DNA from: Flavobacteriales bacterium
GTDB taxonomy: Bacteria > Bacteroidota > Bacteroidia > Flavobacteriales_F > PHOS-HE28
DNA: 64,000 nucleotides
Assembly: GCA_016721005.1 (NCBI GenBank)
Contig: JADKJM010000008.1
Span: 62,001 to 126,000 of the forward strand
Reading direction: 5' to 3'
Positions within the stretch are counted from its first letter, which is position 1; every line of letters begins with the position of its first letter. Both the position numbers and the translations under genes were made by a program. Of this stretch, positions 49,411 through 58,851 are shown in pieces. Under the pieces are notes generated by a model. That model was given only the letters and a program-made list of their open reading frames with translations. It searched no databases and was not told the origin of the DNA.

Positions 49411-51667
49411 TCACGTTCTGCTATTCGTTCCGTTCCTGTTGATCGGGTCCGTTGTGCTTGCACAGGATGAAGTGCTCACGCCACTGGGTATGCGCGTGGT
49501 GCCCGAGGCACAAGCAGCCATGCGCAAAGCCGTAGGGTTGAACGAGTACTTCATCTATCAGAACGCCACGCAACCGATCCCTGTGGCCGATGATTTCTCC
49601 ATTGATCGCACACGCAGCCGATGGGCGCAGTCCACGGATGCGAACGTGACGCTGACGGAAACGATCTACGCTCTGGAGATCGCTGGAGTATCGACACCGG
49701 ACATGGCCTTCAGTGACGATACCACCTTCCGGTACATCACCGACCTGGACGATCCGCTGATGAACACGCGAACCGCACTTTTGGATGTAACGGTGCTCGT
49801 GCGCAATGTCCTCATGTATCCGGTCACGTCGGAAGTGGTGCAAGCGTGGCCGCCCTACAACATCTTCGATACGATCCAGAGTCCATCGCCGGACACGCTG
49901 CACATCGTTCCGCCGGAGCTTTTGCAGGATTCCCTTCTCATCTACACGGTGGCGCCGGATCCTCGCACATACACCCAGGCGGACAACTCGGTCGTCCCGT
50001 TGATCCTTTGGGAGGACGATGACGTGTACATCAATGGCACCTATCCCATCGAACCGCCGACCATCGGTGTGGCCACCTTCGATGGATTGGCGCGCACAGG
50101 CTACCCGTACAATTTCGCGCAGTACACGGCGCACGGTATCGCCGACCACCTCACTTCCGTGCCCATCGACCTGTTCCGTCCAGCAAGTGATTCCATCTAC
50201 CTCAGCTTCTTCTTCCAGCCACAAGGCCTTAGCGGCGATGTGAATGTGCAACCCATTGATAGCCTTGTCCTGGAATTCTACGCGCCGGATGAGGATCTCT
50301 GGTACCGCGTCTGGCGCACACCGTACATCCCGCTTCAGCCATTCGAGCAGGTGTTGGTCCCCGTGACGCAAAGCCGCTTCCTGAAGGATGGCTTCCGCAT
50401 GCGCTTCCTGAACTACGCCACGCTTAGTGGTGCCTTCGATCAGTGGCACTTGGACTATGTACGCCTCGGTGCGCAACGCACCTTCGATGACACGCGCTTG
50501 ATCGAAGTGGCGTACATGTATCCGGAGACGAGTTTGCTGAACACGTACACCAGCGTGCCCTTCGCCAAGTTCGCGCAGTCGCCTTCGTCCTACATGGCGC
50601 AGAGCATCATCGCGAAGCAGCGCAACCTGGATAATGTGGATCGCTTCATCCAGTACGGCATGGTGGCGAAGGAGGAGAATGCCGCCCCTGTCTTCCAATT
50701 CACCAACGGATTGAATGCGAGCGGGAATGCGCTGATGATCTTCGATAGCCAGCACCCGATCGCTGCGGCACCGAACAACTTCGAATATGACCCCGGACTT
50801 TCCACGGATGCGGCGTTCTGGCGCGTGAAATTCTGGACACACACCGAGCCGGATCTCTGTGCGTGCAATGACACCATCACCTTCATCCAGGAGTTGAGCA
50901 ACTACATGGCCTACGATGATGGAAGCGCGGAATCGAGCTATGGACTGAACACCGCTGGCGCCTCTCTCGCGTACCGCTACGATATCGTGGGGGAGGATTC
51001 GCTGCGCGCGGTGCGGATGTACTTCAACCCGCAGGCGAACGATCCGCAATCCTCACCGAACCCGGCGACCGGCTCCTTCCTGATCACGGTGTGGACCAGT
51101 TTGAACCCGGAGGTGATCCTGCACCAGAACTACACCTTCTCCAATCCGCAATACCGGTTGGACGGCGCCAACCACTTCGTGGAATATCCATTGGACTCCA
51201 CGATCCATGTGGAGGGTACCTTCTATGTGGGCTGGGTGCAGACGAACGGCGTGCGGATGAACCTCGGCTTCGATCGCAACCGCAACAACCAGAACAAGAT
51301 CTTCTATCGCACCAGCGGATCATTCACGAACAGCGGTTTCGAGGGTTCCCTGATGATGCGTCCGGTATTCGTCTCCGCCACGGATCCTTTCGCATCTGTG
51401 GAGGAAGGCCTTTCGGTGGAAGCGGATCGTACCATGAACTTATTCCCGAATCCAGCGAACGATGCGGTCCGGATCCGTTGCGATGGGGCCGGTCCGGGCG
51501 CGACGATCCAGTGTATGGATGCCACCGGCCGCTTGGTCCTTCAACAACCTTGGAAGGAAGATGCGAACATGATCTTGACCGACCTGCAGCCCGGCGTATA
51601 CATCGTTCGGGTGGTGGCGCGTGATGGGCTTTCCATCGCGCAGGAACGCTTGCTCATTCAACGCTGA
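49400..51667 (+). CDS. Large secreted T9SS type A protein, family unrecognised
   Basis: A 755-residue exported protein. I start at 49400 because that Met opens a signal peptide (LLFVPFLLIGSVVLAQ), overlapping the PASTA gene by 11 bases. The body is beta-rich and without a motif I can name; it has many aromatic residues and a repeated F-D or Y-D pattern (for example FDQWHLDYVRLG, YMAYDDGSAESSYGLN). The last ~75 residues are a type A sorting domain: LFPNPANDAVRIRCDGAG, MDATGRLVLQ, LQPGVYIVRVVA and a closing LLIQR. It is probably surface-exposed via the type IX system. Position between PASTA and RluA genes suggests it was captured by a housekeeping locus. Function unknown. Confidence 0.75.
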   Translation: MRLDHVLLFVPFLLIGSVVLAQDEVLTPLGMRVVPEAQAAMRKAVGLNEYFIYQNATQPIPVADDFSIDRTRSRWAQSTDANVTLTETIYALEIAGVSTPDMAFSDDTTFRYITDLDDPLMNTRTALLDVTVLVRNVLMYPVTSEVVQAWPPYNIFDTIQSPSPDTLHIVPPELLQDSLLIYTVAPDPRTYTQADNSVVPLILWEDDDVYINGTYPIEPPTIGVATFDGLARTGYPYNFAQYTAHGIADHLTSVPIDLFRPASDSIYLSFFFQPQGLSGDVNVQPIDSLVLEFYAPDEDLWYRVWRTPYIPLQPFEQVLVPVTQSRFLKDGFRMRFLNYATLSGAFDQWHLDYVRLGAQRTFDDTRLIEVAYMYPETSLLNTYTSVPFAKFAQSPSSYMAQSIIAKQRNLDNVDRFIQYGMVAKEENAAPVFQFTNGLNASGNALMIFDSQHPIAAAPNNFEYDPGLSTDAAFWRVKFWTHTEPDLCACNDTITFIQELSNYMAYDDGSAESSYGLNTAGASLAYRYDIVGEDSLRAVRMYFNPQANDPQSSPNPATGSFLITVWTSLNPEVILHQNYTFSNPQYRLDGANHFVEYPLDSTIHVEGTFYVGWVQTNGVRMNLGFDRNRNNQNKIFYRTSGSFTNSGFEGSLMMRPVFVSATDPFASVEEGLSVEADRTMNLFPNPANDAVRIRCDGAGPGATIQCMDATGRLVLQQPWKEDANMILTDLQPGVYIVRVVARDGLSIAQERLLIQR

Positions 51668-52776
51668 TGGCCACCGAAGCACTCAGTCATTCGGGACCTC
51701 CTTCGGACAATTCATCGGAGGATGAACTGTACGAGCATCACCGCATCGTCTGCGATCCGAAGCAGTCGCTGATCCGGCTGGATAAGTTCCTGTTCGATCG
51801 CCTAGCACACACCTCACGCAATCGCATCCAAGTGGCTGCTAAGGCAGGCAATGTGCTGGTGAACGACAAGACCGCGAAGCCGAGCCAGAAGGTGAAGCCC
51901 GGTGATGTGATCAGCATCGTGTTGCCTTATCCGCAGCGCGAAGTGGAATTGCTGCCGGAGGACATTCCGCTGTCGGTGATCTACGAGGACGAGCACGTGT
52001 TGGTGATCGACAAGCCAGCAGGGCTGGTGGTACATCCGGGTCATGGCAACTGGACGGGGACATTGGTGAACGCGCTGCTCTTCCACTTCGGCAAGTTGCC
52101 CTCTACGCCCGGCGCCGATATCCCGCGTCCGGGCCTTGTACATCGTCTTGATAAGGACACCAGCGGTGTGATGGTGGTCGGCAAGACCGAGGAAGCACTT
52201 ACGCACCTCGCGCGGCAGTTCTTCGATCGCACCAGCGACCGTCGTTACTCAGCGATCGTGTGGGGCGACTTCGAGGAGGAGGAAGGGGTGATCGAAGGGC
52301 ACATCGGTCGCAGTGTGAAGGATCGCACGGTGCAATTCGTTTTTCCGGAAGGCGATCAAGGCAAACCGGCGGTCACGCGGTGGAAGGTGCTCGAGAGGTT
52401 TCGCTACATCACCTTGGTGGAGTGCAAGTTGGAGACGGGGCGCACGCACCAGATCCGCGTTCACATGCAGTACACCGGCCACCCGATCTTCAACGATGCG
52501 AACTACGGCGGCGACCGTGTGTTGAAGGGAACGACGTTCACCAAGTACCGGCTTTTCGTGGAGAATTGCTTCAAGCTAGTGCCCCGCCAAGCGCTGCACG
52601 CGCGCACGCTCGCCTTCGATCACCCGATCACCGGCAAGCGCATGCAATTCGAAAGTCCACTACCCGCCGATATGGAGGCAGTGCTTGCGCGCTGGCGCGT
52701 GTACACCGCATCCAAGCCGATGGAGGATGATCCCGGTGAGGAGTTGGACAAGGAAGCGGTGAACAACCTCAAGTAG
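51667..52776 (+). CDS. RluA-family pseudouridine synthase (RluC/RluD-type)
   Basis: A 369-residue enzyme with an N-terminal S4 RNA-binding segment (IRLDKFLFDRLAHTSRNRIQ, then VLVNDKTAKPSQKVKPGD) and a C-terminal catalytic domain: VIDKPAGLVVHPGHGNWTGT, GLVHRLDKDTSGVMVVGKTE with catalytic Asp162, and GRTHQIRVHMQYTGHPI. Members make pseudouridines in rRNA or tRNA; the S4 domain fits RluC or RluD rather than RluA. The ATG shares a base with the upstream stop (TGATG), so it is coupled to the T9SS gene. Its exact rRNA site is not assigned, hence no symbol. Confidence 0.9.
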   Translation: MATEALSHSGPPSDNSSEDELYEHHRIVCDPKQSLIRLDKFLFDRLAHTSRNRIQVAAKAGNVLVNDKTAKPSQKVKPGDVISIVLPYPQREVELLPEDIPLSVIYEDEHVLVIDKPAGLVVHPGHGNWTGTLVNALLFHFGKLPSTPGADIPRPGLVHRLDKDTSGVMVVGKTEEALTHLARQFFDRTSDRRYSAIVWGDFEEEEGVIEGHIGRSVKDRTVQFVFPEGDQGKPAVTRWKVLERFRYITLVECKLETGRTHQIRVHMQYTGHPIFNDANYGGDRVLKGTTFTKYRLFVENCFKLVPRQALHARTLAFDHPITGKRMQFESPLPADMEAVLARWRVYTASKPMEDDPGEELDKEAVNNLK

Positions 52777-52781
52777 TCCGA

Positions 52782-52991
52782 TCACCAGACTTGCTGAAGA
52801 ATGTTCGCGAGAAGCGAAGCGATGAGCGCGCAACCGAACACCCACGCGTAGATCCTCCAGAAGGAGGGTTGGCTGTAGAATCGGGGATCGTAGGGTCCCT
52901 GCTGCGTGCGTGAGTGCCAGATCCAATGGATCGGCCACACCACGATCACGAATAGGAATGCGTATAGAAAGAGCAGGACGAGCAACCACAT
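52782..52991 (-). CDS. Small two-helix membrane protein, unknown
   Basis: A 69-residue hydrophobic protein with two helices (WLLVLLFLYAFLFVIVVWPI and VFGCALIASLLANI) joined by a polar loop rich in aromatic residues (RTQQGPYDPRFYSQPSFWRI). I know no name for it. It lies 6 bases downstream of menE and may be the seventh gene of that operon; it converges with the pseudouridine synthase. A membrane position would suit the quinone pathway, but this is only contextual. Confidence 0.6.
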   Translation of the reverse strand: MWLLVLLFLYAFLFVIVVWPIHWIWHSRTQQGPYDPRFYSQPSFWRIYAWVFGCALIASLLANILQQVW

Positions 52992-52997
52992 CGGTCG

Positions 52998-54119
52998 TTA
53001 GCTGCGTTTGATCTTACCGGATCCCGTGCGATCGATACGCGGCAGTACCCTGATCCGCCGTGGCATCTCATGCGGATGCAACGTGTGGAGGAGCAGGTCC
53101 ATGATCTCCGGCACGACCTCCTGTTGCGGCCGATCGGATTCCACGGAGAGCACCACGGCTTGACCAAGTACAGGATCATCCGCGCCGCTGAAGAAGTGCG
53201 GATAGGGAAGGAGGTCCATGGTGCGCGCTTCCAATTGTTCCGGGAACACCTTTTTGCCGCCGCTCAGGATCACGTTGTCAAAACGCCCTAGCCAGCGGAA
53301 CCGGGTGTCGTCGATCAGTTCGATCAGGTCGTTGGTGACGTGTTGGGTCGTGCTGAGGTGCGGCGTGTACACGACCAAGCAACCACGCGGATCACGGGAG
53401 AAATGGATGTCGCCGATGGCCGTGAAGTGTTCGCTCCGCTGCGGTCCGTTCAATTGACGCAGTGCCACATGGGTCACGGTCTCCGTGCTTCCGTAGCCCA
53501 ACACCACATTCGTTCGCAGGTCGATCAACGCTTCTGCGAGCAAAGCGCTCACCGGGCCGCCGCCGAGCAATATCGTGGCGAACTGCTGCTCCACACGCGC
53601 ACGATCCTCTTGCAACATCCGGTGCAATTGCATGGGGATCATCGCCGTGAATGCGAACCGATCGGTACGGTGCAGTCCTTCGAGTAGGCCGATCCGTGGG
53701 TCCGAGAAGTGGATATCCAGCCCGAGGGCGAATGCGCGTGCGAGCATCAGTTTTCCAGCGATGAACTCGCATGGCAGGCAATGCAGGACGCGATCCCCGA
53801 CGCGCAGGTCGAAGGCACGTCGCGTGAGTTCCGCGCTGGCCAATAGATCAGGGATCGGAATGGTGAACTCCTTCGGTGGACCGGTGGTACCGCTGGTCTT
53901 CGCGGGGAGACCGCGGTCATTCATCAGGTCCTTCGCAGTGGATCGCAAACGCTCCGCCCAGGCGTGATCCATGCGCTGCGCCGCCACAAGCTCGTCGAAG
54001 TAGCGCGCGATCGCATCACCCTCAAGGGTCCGACCATCCACTGTGATGCGATCGAAGTTCACCGGTTCCACATGGGTTGCGGATCCACGGATCAACCGAG
54101 GATCGAGGTCAGGTCCCAA
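52998..54119 (-). CDS. menE: o-Succinylbenzoate--CoA ligase
   Basis: A 373-residue ANL-superfamily adenylating enzyme. The P-loop motif KTSGTTGPPKEFTIPI, the family block GYGSTETVTHVALRQLNGPQ and the A7-like hinge FRWLGRFDNVILSGGKKVFP are present; the C-terminal part ends in TGSGKIKRS, which supplies the catalytic Lys. At 373 residues it is shorter than typical MenE (about 450), mostly because the N-terminus is reduced. It activates o-succinylbenzoate with CoA in menaquinone synthesis. Its start overlaps the menC stop by 28 bases, so the two are coupled. Confidence 0.9.
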   Translation of the reverse strand: MGPDLDPRLIRGSATHVEPVNFDRITVDGRTLEGDAIARYFDELVAAQRMDHAWAERLRSTAKDLMNDRGLPAKTSGTTGPPKEFTIPIPDLLASAELTRRAFDLRVGDRVLHCLPCEFIAGKLMLARAFALGLDIHFSDPRIGLLEGLHRTDRFAFTAMIPMQLHRMLQEDRARVEQQFATILLGGGPVSALLAEALIDLRTNVVLGYGSTETVTHVALRQLNGPQRSEHFTAIGDIHFSRDPRGCLVVYTPHLSTTQHVTNDLIELIDDTRFRWLGRFDNVILSGGKKVFPEQLEARTMDLLPYPHFFSGADDPVLGQAVVLSVESDRPQQEVVPEIMDLLLHTLHPHEMPRRIRVLPRIDRTGSGKIKRS

Positions 54120-55147
54120 CTCTCCTCAGGACGGTAGTTCAAGTAGCCGCGTTCGGCAAAAAGAGGAGAGTGGATGTTGTTCGCATACACCTTCCCGGTG
54201 CCTAGACCTTGCGCCATGTTCACGCCCAACGTCGCAGTGAATTGCGCGATCGCGTTGAGCCCGATGCTGCTTTCCAGCGCGGAGGTGATCCACCATCCGA
54301 TGTCCATCGACTGAGCAAGGTCGATCCACTCCTGCGTCGCGGCCCACCCACCCACAAGGCTGGGCTTGATCACGATGTACTGCGGCTTCACGTTCTTCAG
54401 GAGGTCCTGTTTCGCATCGCGCGTGTGAATGCCGATGAGGTCCTCGTCGAGGGCGATCGGGATCGGTGTGGTCGCACAGAGATCCGCCATCACTTCATAC
54501 AACCCCGCTGGAACGGGCTGCTCGATACTATGGACTTCCGCGTCGGCCAGACGCTTCAACACATCGGGTGCGTTCTGCGCGTTGAAGGCGCCGTTCGCGT
54601 CCACGCGCAGGCACAATTCAGAAGCTGGATGTTCCAGGCGGATGGACTGGATCAATTCGAGCTCATCCGTGAATCCGATCGCACCGATCTTCATTTTCAC
54701 CGTGGTGTATCCAGCGTCGATCTGTTCGCGGATCCGTTGCTTCATCGTGGCCTTGTCGCCCATCCACACGAGGCCGTTGATCGGGATCGGTTTCCGACCG
54801 AGGGTGAACTCCGAAGGGAAGAGGGTCTTCGTGCCGCCTGCCTCCAGATCGCGGATGCATTGCTCCACCGCGAAGCGCACGCTCGGCACATCCACGAGGT
54901 CGGTGTTCAAACGCTCGTTCCAGTTGTCGGTGCGCGCGCAGAGTTCGATCAGCTTCACCTTCACATCCGCTGGGAATTCCTTGCTGTGACCGGGGAAGAG
55001 CGCGGCTTCACCGATGCCATGGATCCCGGGCGCATCATCGTTCCATGCGATCAGATACCAGACGGTGCGCGCAGTGATCGGTCCCTTCGAGGTGCCGAGT
55101 TCGAAGCGGGGTTGCAGGGTTCGTTCGATCCAGCGCGCGTGCAGCAT
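54092..55147 (-). CDS. menC: o-Succinylbenzoate synthase
   Basis: A 351-residue member of the enolase superfamily. The metal and acid-base residues are in TTVKMKIGAIGF (the K-x-K pair), RVDANGAFNA, VHSIEQPVPAG, IALDEDLIGI and IVIKPSLVGGW, all in the family order. MenC dehydrates SHCHC to o-succinylbenzoate. The start at 55147 overlaps the menA stop in TGATG; the frame is open upstream but non-family. Placement between menA and menE, with overlaps on both sides, fixes the assignment as MenC rather than a dipeptide epimerase. Confidence 0.93.
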   Translation of the reverse strand: MLHARWIERTLQPRFELGTSKGPITARTVWYLIAWNDDAPGIHGIGEAALFPGHSKEFPADVKVKLIELCARTDNWNERLNTDLVDVPSVRFAVEQCIRDLEAGGTKTLFPSEFTLGRKPIPINGLVWMGDKATMKQRIREQIDAGYTTVKMKIGAIGFTDELELIQSIRLEHPASELCLRVDANGAFNAQNAPDVLKRLADAEVHSIEQPVPAGLYEVMADLCATTPIPIALDEDLIGIHTRDAKQDLLKNVKPQYIVIKPSLVGGWAATQEWIDLAQSMDIGWWITSALESSIGLNAIAQFTATLGVNMAQGLGTGKVYANNIHSPLFAERGYLNYRPEESWDLTSILG

Positions 55148-56055
55148 CACGCAAGGATAAGACCCAGCGAGAAGAGGATCGCGGTGAGGAAGGTGGTGAG
55201 TGCGAGTATCTTCAGTTGCGGGTCGAGCAGGCGCGGTTCGGTGTTGGAAAGCACGCGCTTCAGATGGATGAAGAAGGCGGGCAGGGTGATCAGGAAGGTC
55301 CAATGCCACGCGCTTTCATTGGCCAACAGGATGAAGGAGGTGAGGCACAACACACCTCCGATGACGAGCGCCACATGATAGACTTTGGCGTTCGTGCTAC
55401 CCATGCGCACCACCAACGTTCGCTTGCCGCTCGCCGCATCGTTCATAATGTCGCGCATGTTGTTCACGTTGAGCACGGCTGCACTCAGCAAGCCGGATCC
55501 CGCAGCGGGCAGGAGCAAGGGCCATTCGAAGAAACGGGCGTGCAGGTAGAACGTGCCGCACACGCCGACGATGCCGAAGAAAAGGAAGACGCTGACGTCT
55601 CCAAGACCGGCGTAACCGTAAGGGTTCTTTCCGAAGGTGTACTTCACGGCGGCGCCGATGGCAAGGAGGCCAAGGATCAGGAAGACCAAAGTGATCGCGG
55701 AGAACCCGAGCGCAACAGTGATCAACACGCATCCACTTAGGAAAGCGAGCGTGCCACAAGCGGTCATGGCGCGTTTCATTGCAGCTACCGGGATCGCTCC
55801 GCTTTGGACGGCACGCTGCGGACCAACGCGATCCTTGTTGTCGGTGCCGTGCTGGTGATCGCCGAGGTCGTTGGCGAGGTTGCTGAGGATCTGGAGAAGT
55901 ACTGCTGTGAGCAACGCTAGAGCGAGCACAGCAGGACTGAAGAGGTCATAGGATGACTGCTTCTGCACATGTGCGGCCATTGCGCTACCGACCAGGATGC
56001 TGCTCACTGCGAGTGGCAACGTGCGCAAACGAAAGGCGGAAAGCCAGTGCTTCAC
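55147..56055 (-). CDS. menA: 1,4-Dihydroxy-2-naphthoate polyprenyltransferase
   Basis: A 302-residue UbiA-superfamily prenyltransferase with 8-9 membrane helices. Family motifs include LAFRLRTLP-like AFRLRTLPLAVSSILVG, the metal-binding N-x-x-x-D in LSNLANDLGDHQHGTDNKD and the second acidic block NVNNMRDIMNDAASGKRT. It attaches the isoprenoid tail to DHNA in the inner membrane. The start is a GTG sharing bases with the menD stop (GTGA), and the stop overlaps menC; the frame is open far upstream through menD and should not be used for the start. Confidence 0.93.
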   Translation of the reverse strand: MKHWLSAFRLRTLPLAVSSILVGSAMAAHVQKQSSYDLFSPAVLALALLTAVLLQILSNLANDLGDHQHGTDNKDRVGPQRAVQSGAIPVAAMKRAMTACGTLAFLSGCVLITVALGFSAITLVFLILGLLAIGAAVKYTFGKNPYGYAGLGDVSVFLFFGIVGVCGTFYLHARFFEWPLLLPAAGSGLLSAAVLNVNNMRDIMNDAASGKRTLVVRMGSTNAKVYHVALVIGGVLCLTSFILLANESAWHWTFLITLPAFFIHLKRVLSNTEPRLLDPQLKILALTTFLTAILFSLGLILA

Positions 56056-57743
56056 GCCTTCAAGTTCTTGAAGTACTCCCGCAACACTTTCGGGCTCACC
56101 TCCGCATTCGTTCGCACCACCAGCACAGCAGGTTTCTCGTGATCGCGATAGAGTTGCTCGATCCCGCTCTTCAGGGAAGCCATATCCTTCGCCTCGTAGC
56201 ACGGCAGATCGAACGAGCGTGAGAGCGCCAGCGGATCCCGCCCGTGCGGTGCTTCGAACCACTTGAGCAGTTCGGGATCCTTATCCGGCCCTTCGATGAA
56301 GCGGAAGATGTTGCCGCCGCCGTTGTCGATGACGATGATGCGCAGGTAAGGGGAAAGGTGCTCGTTCCAGAAGGCATTGCTGTCGTAGAGGAAGGCGGTG
56401 TCGCCGGTGATGAGTGTGGTAGGCCGCTGCGTCGCGAAGGCTGCACCGATCGCGGTGCTTGTGCAACCATCAATGCCACTCGTGCCCCGGTTGCTGTACC
56501 AACGGTGACCTTGTTCGCGTGCGAACAACTGCGCATAGCGTGCAGGCGTGCTGTTCGCGAGGTGTACATCGCTCCCCGAAGGAATGTCGTTCAGGAGGGT
56601 GTCGAAGACCGCGAGGTCGCAGAACGGCGCCGACGCGATCAACTCCGTGTGCGTTCGCGCTACGCGCTCATCGATCATACGCCACGCTTCGCCATAGATG
56701 CTTTCGGCGCCGATCACGGATGCGGATAACTGCGCGAAGAAGATCTCCGGCGAAACAGCGATATCATGCGTGAGGCTTTGGAACGTGTCGTAGTGCCGTT
56801 GACCCAGGTCCACGTTCCAATGCTGTGCTGGTTTCCACTTGCGCAAGAGTCCTTTGATGCGTTTGCTGACGATCGCCCCACCGAAGGTGATGAGCAGGTC
56901 GGGCTCCAGGTCGTTCTCGTTGCCGTCCCCGACGCCTCGGATCGTGCGATCGATGGTGGTGATGAAAGCCGGGTCATCAAGGTTGCTCGTGGCCTCGGTC
57001 ATCACCGTCACTTGCGGGAGTGATGCGATGTGTACGAGTTGCTTTTTCAGCCCATCGCTCCACAGCCCTTGTCCCGCAAGGATCATCACCTTCTTGCACG
57101 CGCTCAACTGTGCGATCAACCAGCGCGCGTGTTCCGGAAGGATGAAGGATTCGGTCATCACCGGGGCGATGAGATCGGACATTCGTCCCGACTGCCCTTG
57201 AATGGTCGTTCCGTACAAGGGCTCGGCAAAAGGCACATTCACATGCACCGGCCCGGGAACGGGTAGTAGCGTGGCATCGATCGCCTCGTTGATCAGTCGG
57301 CCGCAATGCCACTGTGCAAGATCATCCTGGGGATCCCGTGGAAGATGCACGCTTCGCTTCGTGTGGAGTGCAAGCACACCCTGCTGCCGGATCGCCTGTC
57401 CCTCGCCTTGATCCACCCATTCCTCGGGACGATCAGCGGTGACAACCAACAACGGGATGCGCTGGTAGAACGCTTCAGCGACGGCGGGCCCATAGTTCAA
57501 TACCGCGCTACCGCTCGTGCAGATCAAAGCCACCGGTGCATGAAGCTGTTGTGCCATCCCCAACGCGAAGAAGGCCGCACTGCGCTCATCGATGACCTGC
57601 ATGCAATTGATCCCCGGTTGTGCATTGAAGGCGATCACAAGCGGTGCGTTGCGCGATCCGGGGCTGATCACGGCATGCCGAACACCCTTGGCCACACAGA
57701 GTCGTGCGAGTTCAGCTGCGGCGAAATGATCGGATGTCTTCAT
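56052..57743 (-). CDS. menD: SEPHCHC synthase (2-succinyl-5-enolpyruvyl-6-hydroxy-3-cyclohexene-1-carboxylate synthase)
   Basis: A 563-residue thiamine-diphosphate enzyme. The N-terminal domain carries VISPGSRNAPLVIAFN and DERSAAFFALGMAQ (the ThDP-activating Glu), the middle LICTSGSAVLNYGPAVAEA, and the C-terminal ThDP/Mg block GDTAFLYDSNAFWNEH with IVIDNGGGNIFRFIEG. It joins isochorismate and 2-oxoglutarate in menaquinone synthesis. The preceding gene is menF, 16 bases upstream, and it overlaps menA. Length is that of the family. Confidence 0.96.
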   Translation of the reverse strand: MKTSDHFAAAELARLCVAKGVRHAVISPGSRNAPLVIAFNAQPGINCMQVIDERSAAFFALGMAQQLHAPVALICTSGSAVLNYGPAVAEAFYQRIPLLVVTADRPEEWVDQGEGQAIRQQGVLALHTKRSVHLPRDPQDDLAQWHCGRLINEAIDATLLPVPGPVHVNVPFAEPLYGTTIQGQSGRMSDLIAPVMTESFILPEHARWLIAQLSACKKVMILAGQGLWSDGLKKQLVHIASLPQVTVMTEATSNLDDPAFITTIDRTIRGVGDGNENDLEPDLLITFGGAIVSKRIKGLLRKWKPAQHWNVDLGQRHYDTFQSLTHDIAVSPEIFFAQLSASVIGAESIYGEAWRMIDERVARTHTELIASAPFCDLAVFDTLLNDIPSGSDVHLANSTPARYAQLFAREQGHRWYSNRGTSGIDGCTSTAIGAAFATQRPTTLITGDTAFLYDSNAFWNEHLSPYLRIIVIDNGGGNIFRFIEGPDKDPELLKWFEAPHGRDPLALSRSFDLPCYEAKDMASLKSGIEQLYRDHEKPAVLVVRTNAEVSPKVLREYFKNLKA

Positions 57744-57759
57744 GAATGGGAGGCCAAAT

Positions 57760-58851
57760 CTATCGGACCGTGCGTTGCGCTTCGATCAGGTCGGACCATG
57801 TGCGAGCCTTCAATACCGTTTCGTTCCACTCGGCCTCGGCATCCGATCCGGAGGTGATCCCTGCTCCAGCGTGGATCACGCCATGGTTACCAATGATCCG
57901 CATGCAACGGATGTTCACGAAAAGGTCGGCGGAATCGTCCGTATCCACCGGTCCCCAATAGCCGGCGTACAGTGAACGGGAGGAAGGCTCATGTTTACGA
58001 ATGAAGTCCATCGCTTCCTTACGCGGTTCGCCGCAGACCGCTGGTGTGGGGTGAAGCACATTCGCCAAAGTGACCGGATCCGTGGATCCGATCTCCGCGG
58101 TGATCCGACTGCGCAGGTGCGCCACTCCTCCCGCATGGATCACCTCGGGTGCTTCGGAACGCACCTTCCGCACATCCGGACGCTCCAGTGCGCGAAGGAT
58201 GCTGCGGGTCACGATCGCTTGTTCCTCCCGTTCCTTTTCTCCCCAATCAGAGGGGTTCTCCTGAGCATCATCACTTGGCTGCGTTCCTGCCAGTGAATCG
58301 ATCCGGACCATTCCTCCATTGATGGAAAGCATTCGTTCCGGGCTCGCACCGATCCAACAACCGTACAACGGACAATTCACCAGCGCGACCATTGCATTCG
58401 GAAAGGCCTCGGTCGCGGACTTGAACAAGGCGGGGATTGCGCCGGACCCTAAAGCCCGAATGACCTTCCTCGACAGGACCACTTTTTCCATTATGCCCTT
58501 GGTAAAAGCTTCCTTCGCTCGTTCCACAGCATACGCGAAACCCGGCAGATCCCATTCATGGTCCACTTCATCCGCTGCCACCGGAGCCTGACCGGTGAAC
58601 AGAGCCAAAGCGAGTGGATCGAAGCGATCGACCCCGTCCTCCTTCCAGACCAGATCCGGCCGAATGGCGATCACCGGACCTTTGGATCGATCGAACGGGG
58701 ATACCACGAATGCCTTTCCACTTCCACCGCGATGTTCCGAAGTCCCTGGATCACGTTGGATCAGGACGGTGATCGCTTGACCGGGCGAACGATAGGCCGC
58801 GAACGTCAGGTTGCGCTCCAGACAGTGTTCCAGCAACTCAGCGGCACTCAC
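57760..58851 (-). CDS. menF: Isochorismate synthase
   Basis: A 363-residue chorismate-binding enzyme. Its catalytic C-terminal domain shows KVVLSRKVIRAL, GASPERMLSINGGMVRID, SLAGTQPSD, HLRSRITAEI and the long final block HPTPAVCGEPRKEAMDFIRK, then SRSLYAGYWGPVD, all diagnostic of the MenF/EntC family. It makes isochorismate from chorismate, the entry to the pathway. The start is a GTG that shares bases with the thioesterase stop (GTGA); an ATG further upstream lies inside that gene. Both menF and menI-like stops are therefore coupled. Confidence 0.92.
   Translation of the reverse strand: MSAAELLEHCLERNLTFAAYRSPGQAITVLIQRDPGTSEHRGGSGKAFVVSPFDRSKGPVIAIRPDLVWKEDGVDRFDPLALALFTGQAPVAADEVDHEWDLPGFAYAVERAKEAFTKGIMEKVVLSRKVIRALGSGAIPALFKSATEAFPNAMVALVNCPLYGCWIGASPERMLSINGGMVRIDSLAGTQPSDDAQENPSDWGEKEREEQAIVTRSILRALERPDVRKVRSEAPEVIHAGGVAHLRSRITAEIGSTDPVTLANVLHPTPAVCGEPRKEAMDFIRKHEPSSRSLYAGYWGPVDTDDSADLFVNIRCMRIIGNHGVIHAGAGITSGSDAEAEWNETVLKARTWSDLIEAQRTVR

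Noticed and set aside
49421..51049. 542-codon minus-strand frame opposite the large T9SS protein
   Set aside because: Antisense shadow; the plus-strand gene has a signal peptide, sorting domain and overlaps with neighbours.
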